From: Puniceispirillum sp965657105 | GTDB lineage: Bacteria; Pseudomonadota; Alphaproteobacteria; Puniceispirillales; Puniceispirillaceae | Direction of reading: 5' to 3' | Assembly (NCBI RefSeq): GCF_965657105.1 | Contig: NZ_CBFHNB010000049.1 | Location: forward strand, 1-17,331 | DNA length: 17,331 nucleotides | Part shown: one piece after another, positions 14,596 to 17,331 of the stretch | How the letters are laid out: every line of letters starts with the position of its first letter | Numbering within the stretch: position 1 is the first letter of the stretch | Position numbers and translations under genes: made by a program | Notes under the pieces: model-generated | What the model was told of the DNA's origin: nothing | Databases searched by the model: none | The model's input: only the letters and a program-made list of their open reading frames with translations

Positions 14596-15177
14596 ATGGA
14601 CACCGTCAATTTCCGCCGCATGGATGAAGGCACCGCCGCCGACTATGCTCTGCTTGGCAAGTTGGAGGATGAATTTGTCGAAGCTTTGCCGGATCGCCTG
14701 CTGGCTGCCTTGCAAGGCCTAAAGTCAACATTGGCGGGTTATCAAATTGACCGATTGGAACATTCACTGCAAGCGGCCACCCGCGCTGAACGTGATGGTG
14801 CCGATAGCGAGATGATTATAGCCGCGCTGATCCATGATCTGGGCGATGATCTAGCGCCGATGAACCATTCTCAGCTTGCCGCCGCGATCATCCGCCCCTA
14901 TGTGCGCGCCGAAGTCACTTGGGTGATAGAACATCACGGCATTTTCCAGCTTTATTATCATGGCGAGGCAGAAGGCGTTGATAAAAACGCGCGTGATATT
15001 TTTGCCGGACATAAATGGTTTGATAGCTGTGACCGTTTTTGCCAGCTATGGGATCAGATGGCGTTTGATCCGGATTATGATACGTTGCCCTTGAGCCATT
15101 TTGAACCCATGTTGCGCGCCATTTTTAGCCGTGACCCTTTTGACCCCGCCATCATCGGCCAAGACGAGACAAACTGA
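14596..15177 (+). CDS. HD-domain protein, possible metal-dependent phosphohydrolase or PhnZ-like oxygenase
   Basis: The 193-aa protein has the metal ligand pattern of the HD superfamily: H56 in IDRLEHSLQAATRAERDGAD, H80-D81 in IAALIHDLGDD, H91, H113/H114 in VIEHHGIFQ, and Asp residues in FDSCDRFCQLWDQ. The arrangement of an upstream His, a central HD and two later His is that of HD proteins binding two metals, including PhnZ/TmpB-type mixed-valent diiron oxygenases. The diagnostic Tyr and Glu of PhnZ are not obvious, so I leave the reaction open. Start ATG 14596 is chosen because AAGGAG ends six bases before it; an ATG two codons earlier and a TTG at 14566 are less likely. The stop overlaps the next start as ATGA, so it is probably co-translated with the dehydrogenase. 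Confidence 0.8.
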   Translation: MDTVNFRRMDEGTAADYALLGKLEDEFVEALPDRLLAALQGLKSTLAGYQIDRLEHSLQAATRAERDGADSEMIIAALIHDLGDDLAPMNHSQLAAAIIRPYVRAEVTWVIEHHGIFQLYYHGEAEGVDKNARDIFAGHKWFDSCDRFCQLWDQMAFDPDYDTLPLSHFEPMLRAIFSRDPFDPAIIGQDETN

Positions 15178-15869
15178 TGCCCAAAACAATCATGATTACC
15201 GGCGCTAATCGCGGTATTGGACTAGAAATGACACGCCAAGCCGCCGCCCGCGGTGACAAGGTGATTGCCTGTTGCCGTGATGCGATGCAGGCGACCGATC
15301 TGATTGCCGCCGCCAAGCAGAATAGTGATATCACCGTGCTTGGTCTGGATGTCTGCGCAGAAAATGATATGAGTAGAATCGCCGCTGGTATGACCCGCGC
15401 GATTGACATTCTGGTATGTAATGCCGGCGTTCTGAACAGCTATGGCGGGATGCTTGACCCCAAGCATGACCATGTCGCCATTGAAAATGTGCTGATGACA
15501 AATGTAGCAGGTGTTTTCTTTACAGCGCGCGCTTTTCTGCCGCATGTCAAAAAGGAAACACCCGGTAAAATCGCGGTTATTTCATCGATCATGGGCAGCA
15601 ACCGGCAATCGCATAGCAACGCCCCGATCTATCGGGCATCCAAGGCAGCGGCGACCAATCTGGCACGTTCAATGGCGGTTGAACTGGAACCTGACGGGAT
15701 CGCCGTTGGGGCGTTTCATCCGGGCTGGGTGCGCACCGATATGGGCGGTAGAGAAGCCAGTATTTCGCCGGAACAGAGCGCGTCCGGATTGCTGGCCCGC
15801 TTTGATGCCTTGTCATTGGCCACAACCGGCGTTTTTGAAAATTACAAAGGCGATGAAATACCGTTTTAA
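15177..15869 (+). CDS. Short-chain dehydrogenase/reductase (C-factor-like)
   Basis: This is a 230-aa Rossmann-fold NAD(P)-dependent oxidoreductase. It has the cofactor motif TGANRGIG (residues 8-15), LDV at the adenine-binding position, CNAGV (81-85), the catalytic Ser region VISSIMGS (about 135-142) and YRASK (152-156) with the Tyr and Lys, followed by HPGWVRTDMGG. The short length and the HPGWVRTDMGG sequence are like the CsgA/C-factor subgroup of SDRs. The substrate cannot be told from sequence. The ATG overlaps the HD gene stop (ATGA), and the methyltransferase starts 20 bases after its stop, so the three genes look like one operon. Confidence 0.9.
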   Translation: MPKTIMITGANRGIGLEMTRQAAARGDKVIACCRDAMQATDLIAAAKQNSDITVLGLDVCAENDMSRIAAGMTRAIDILVCNAGVLNSYGGMLDPKHDHVAIENVLMTNVAGVFFTARAFLPHVKKETPGKIAVISSIMGSNRQSHSNAPIYRASKAAATNLARSMAVELEPDGIAVGAFHPGWVRTDMGGREASISPEQSASGLLARFDALSLATTGVFENYKGDEIPF

Positions 15870-15889
15870 AGAATGTCTGGGGTGGCTAT

Positions 15890-16549
15890 ATGGCAAAAGA
15901 TAAACAGGATCAAAAAGCATCACCCGTGATGGTCGATAATGACCATATCAATATTGCCTATTCAAACCCCAGCACCAGCGCCTTGATGGATATGTATGCC
16001 AAATGGGCCAGAGACTATGATCGGGAAACAGTATCTGGTCATGGCTATGCCGCACCGCAGGATGCTGTTGCCGGATTTGCCGAAATTGTTACTGATAGAA
16101 AGGCGCGTATTCTTGACATCGGGTGCGGCACCGGTCTGGTTGGGGTTTTGCTGGCGGCACGCGGCTATAGCCATATTGACGGTGCCGATCTGTCCGAAGA
16201 AATGCGCGCTGTTGCCGCAGAACATGGCGTTTATCGTGACCTGTTCAGGCTGGATATGACAGATGATTACAATATCAGCAATCGTTATGACGCGGCAATC
16301 TGCGTTGGTGTGTTCGGTTTTGGCCCGCCACATATTGAGCATCTGCATCATATCATGGGCGCGGTCAAACCGGGGGCACCTGTTGTGCTGACGGTCAATA
16401 GCGCGGGCTGGAAGGCGCGTGACTGGGATGCCAGCTTTATCCCGCATCTAGCAGATTATGAGATCGAACTGGTTGCCGATACACGTATCCGCTATCTGAC
16501 AAAAGAAGATATCGACGGCCGCCTCATTCATTTACGACAGGCGTTTTAG
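15890..16549 (+). CDS. METTL27-like class I SAM-dependent methyltransferase
   Basis: The 219-aa protein has motif I ILDIGCGTGLVGVLLAARG (from residue 74), the motif II acidic residue in GADLSEEM, and YDAAICVGVFGFG as motif IV. Before motif I it carries YAKWARDYDRETVSGHGYAA, which resembles the region preceding motif I in METTL27/WBSCR27-type proteins, a family whose natural substrate is not well established. GGGGTGG lies five bases before the ATG. It is the third gene of the HD-SDR-methyltransferase cluster and ends six bases from the convergent sirtuin gene. Confidence 0.85.
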   Translation: MAKDKQDQKASPVMVDNDHINIAYSNPSTSALMDMYAKWARDYDRETVSGHGYAAPQDAVAGFAEIVTDRKARILDIGCGTGLVGVLLAARGYSHIDGADLSEEMRAVAAEHGVYRDLFRLDMTDDYNISNRYDAAICVGVFGFGPPHIEHLHHIMGAVKPGAPVVLTVNSAGWKARDWDASFIPHLADYEIELVADTRIRYLTKEDIDGRLIHLRQAF

Positions 16550-16555
16550 ACAAGT

Positions 16556-17314
16556 CTAGGCTGACAGATTGTCAATATAAGCCGCCGCGGTCATCGCATG
16601 ATAGGTGATATCAGGCACCCCAAGATCGACAGGCACCGGATCAACAATTTCAATGGGTATCCGGCGTGCCACCCCCATGCGCAAGGCAATGGCGGTGATA
16701 TTGACGCTAAAGGACGTGCCCATAAACACCATGGTATCGGCCTGATCCATCCAGCTTTCGGCTTCGGTCATCCGGTACAGATCGGTATAAAACTCGTCAA
16801 ATAGCAACACATAGGGTTTCAGCGACACGCCCATTTCCGGTGTCTGTGTGCGGGTGCTGATTTTGAACTGCTCAAGCAAGGCGGCTGTCAGGCGTTCGTC
16901 ATCATCCTGATCAAGTGCCGCAACAGGTTCCCATGGGGCATCAATCAGCGCGATTTCCCCGCCGCCGCTAAAGGACTGTTCATGCAGAATAGTGACCTTA
17001 TCAAGCCGCCCATGAATCGAGATATAATCCACATTACCAGCCTTGCCATCTAGCCCGTCAATATTCTGGGTGATGAGCTGTTTATCAGCCAGCCAGCCAT
17101 GCACCATATTCGGGGCAACATTACGGTAACTGGCAAAGCGTCGATAATACCACAGCAGAAATTGACCTGGGTCATTCATATACATGGCACGGGTGGCCAT
17201 TTCCTGTGGGGTATAATTATGACTTCCGATTGTCCAGAATCCATCCTCACCGCGAAAGGTGGGAATGCCGCTGTCAACGCTGACGCCTGCACCGGTAATA
17301 TATAAAACAGTCAT
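16556..17314 (-). CDS. Sir2-family NAD-dependent protein deacylase lacking the zinc site
   Basis: Sirtuins use NAD to remove acyl groups from lysine. The 252-aa protein has the NAD-binding motifs GAGVSVDSGIPTFRG (residues 8-22) and TQNIDGLDG (82-90), a catalytic His in SIHG (H101), LKPYVLLFDE (165-174), the GTSFSV ribose-binding motif (199-204) and VDP near the C-terminus. Canonical sirtuins carry four zinc-binding cysteines after the catalytic His. This protein has no cysteine at all, and the segment 102-164 is acidic and polar instead. It could be an active zinc-free deacylase, an ADP-ribosylating variant or a divergent NAD hydrolase. ATG 17314 has GGAAAGG eight bases upstream. The gene is complete and converges with the methyltransferase. 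Confidence 0.88.
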   Translation of the reverse strand: MTVLYITGAGVSVDSGIPTFRGEDGFWTIGSHNYTPQEMATRAMYMNDPGQFLLWYYRRFASYRNVAPNMVHGWLADKQLITQNIDGLDGKAGNVDYISIHGRLDKVTILHEQSFSGGGEIALIDAPWEPVAALDQDDDERLTAALLEQFKISTRTQTPEMGVSLKPYVLLFDEFYTDLYRMTEAESWMDQADTMVFMGTSFSVNITAIALRMGVARRIPIEIVDPVPVDLGVPDITYHAMTAAAYIDNLSA

Positions 17315-17331
17315 TCAAGATGCCTTTCCAC

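Noticed and set aside
16547..16558. TAGAC-AA-GTCTA hairpin spanning both convergent stop codons
   Set aside because: The 5-bp stem has no T-run on either strand, so it is too weak to call a terminator.

Overview
The window reads as a chromosomal segment of an alphaproteobacterium with mid-range GC. A CtrA-type TTAA-N7-TTAA box and the style of the accessory genes (METTL27-like methyltransferase, nitronate monooxygenase, cysteine-free sirtuin) fit that group. A marine lineage such as SAR116 is my guess; nothing in the sequence proves it. There are no rRNA or tRNA genes, insertion sequences, CRISPR arrays or phage genes that I can see. No stretch longer than 300 bases lacks a gene. The longest gap is the 171 bases between the retraction ATPase and the pilin (301-471 when the pilT stop is at 472).

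About 1-13342 is a nearly complete type IV pilus assembly locus of the MSHA-like or type IVa kind. On the minus strand are a truncated major-type pilin (1-300) and a PilT retraction ATPase (472-1476). Diverging from pilT on the plus strand are a membrane-anchored Sel1-repeat protein, a prepilin peptidase (PilD) and a lipoprotein secretin (PilQ/MshL-like). A minus-strand gene then faces the secretin: it encodes a membrane protein with a histone H1-like Lys/Ala repeat tail and a SHOCT-like C-terminus. Diverging from it is the plus-strand series PilM-PilN fusion, PilO-like, PilP-like (with a SPOR-like region), PilB and PilC. The order pilMN-O-P-B-C resembles mshI-J-K-E-G. Together these would supply the pilin, its processing enzyme, the extension and retraction motors, the platform protein, the inner-membrane alignment complex and the outer-membrane pore. 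Minor pilins and any tip adhesin are not in the window and may lie to the left of position 1.

About 13383-17314 holds unrelated metabolic and housekeeping genes. On the minus strand is a nitronate monooxygenase-like flavoprotein preceded by a coupled 39-codon small ORF. On the plus strand is a tight cluster of HD-domain protein, short-chain dehydrogenase and METTL27-like methyltransferase. A convergent minus-strand sirtuin homologue with no cysteines, and hence no zinc site, ends the window.

The most distinctive points are the fused PilM-PilN protein with a degenerate ATP-binding motif, the very long disordered cytoplasmic arm on the PilO-like protein, the H1-like membrane protein embedded in the pilus locus, the perfect CtrA box between that gene and pilMN, the cysteine-free sirtuin, and the small coupled ORF. 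All functions are inferred from motifs and gene order read by eye; no database search was run.
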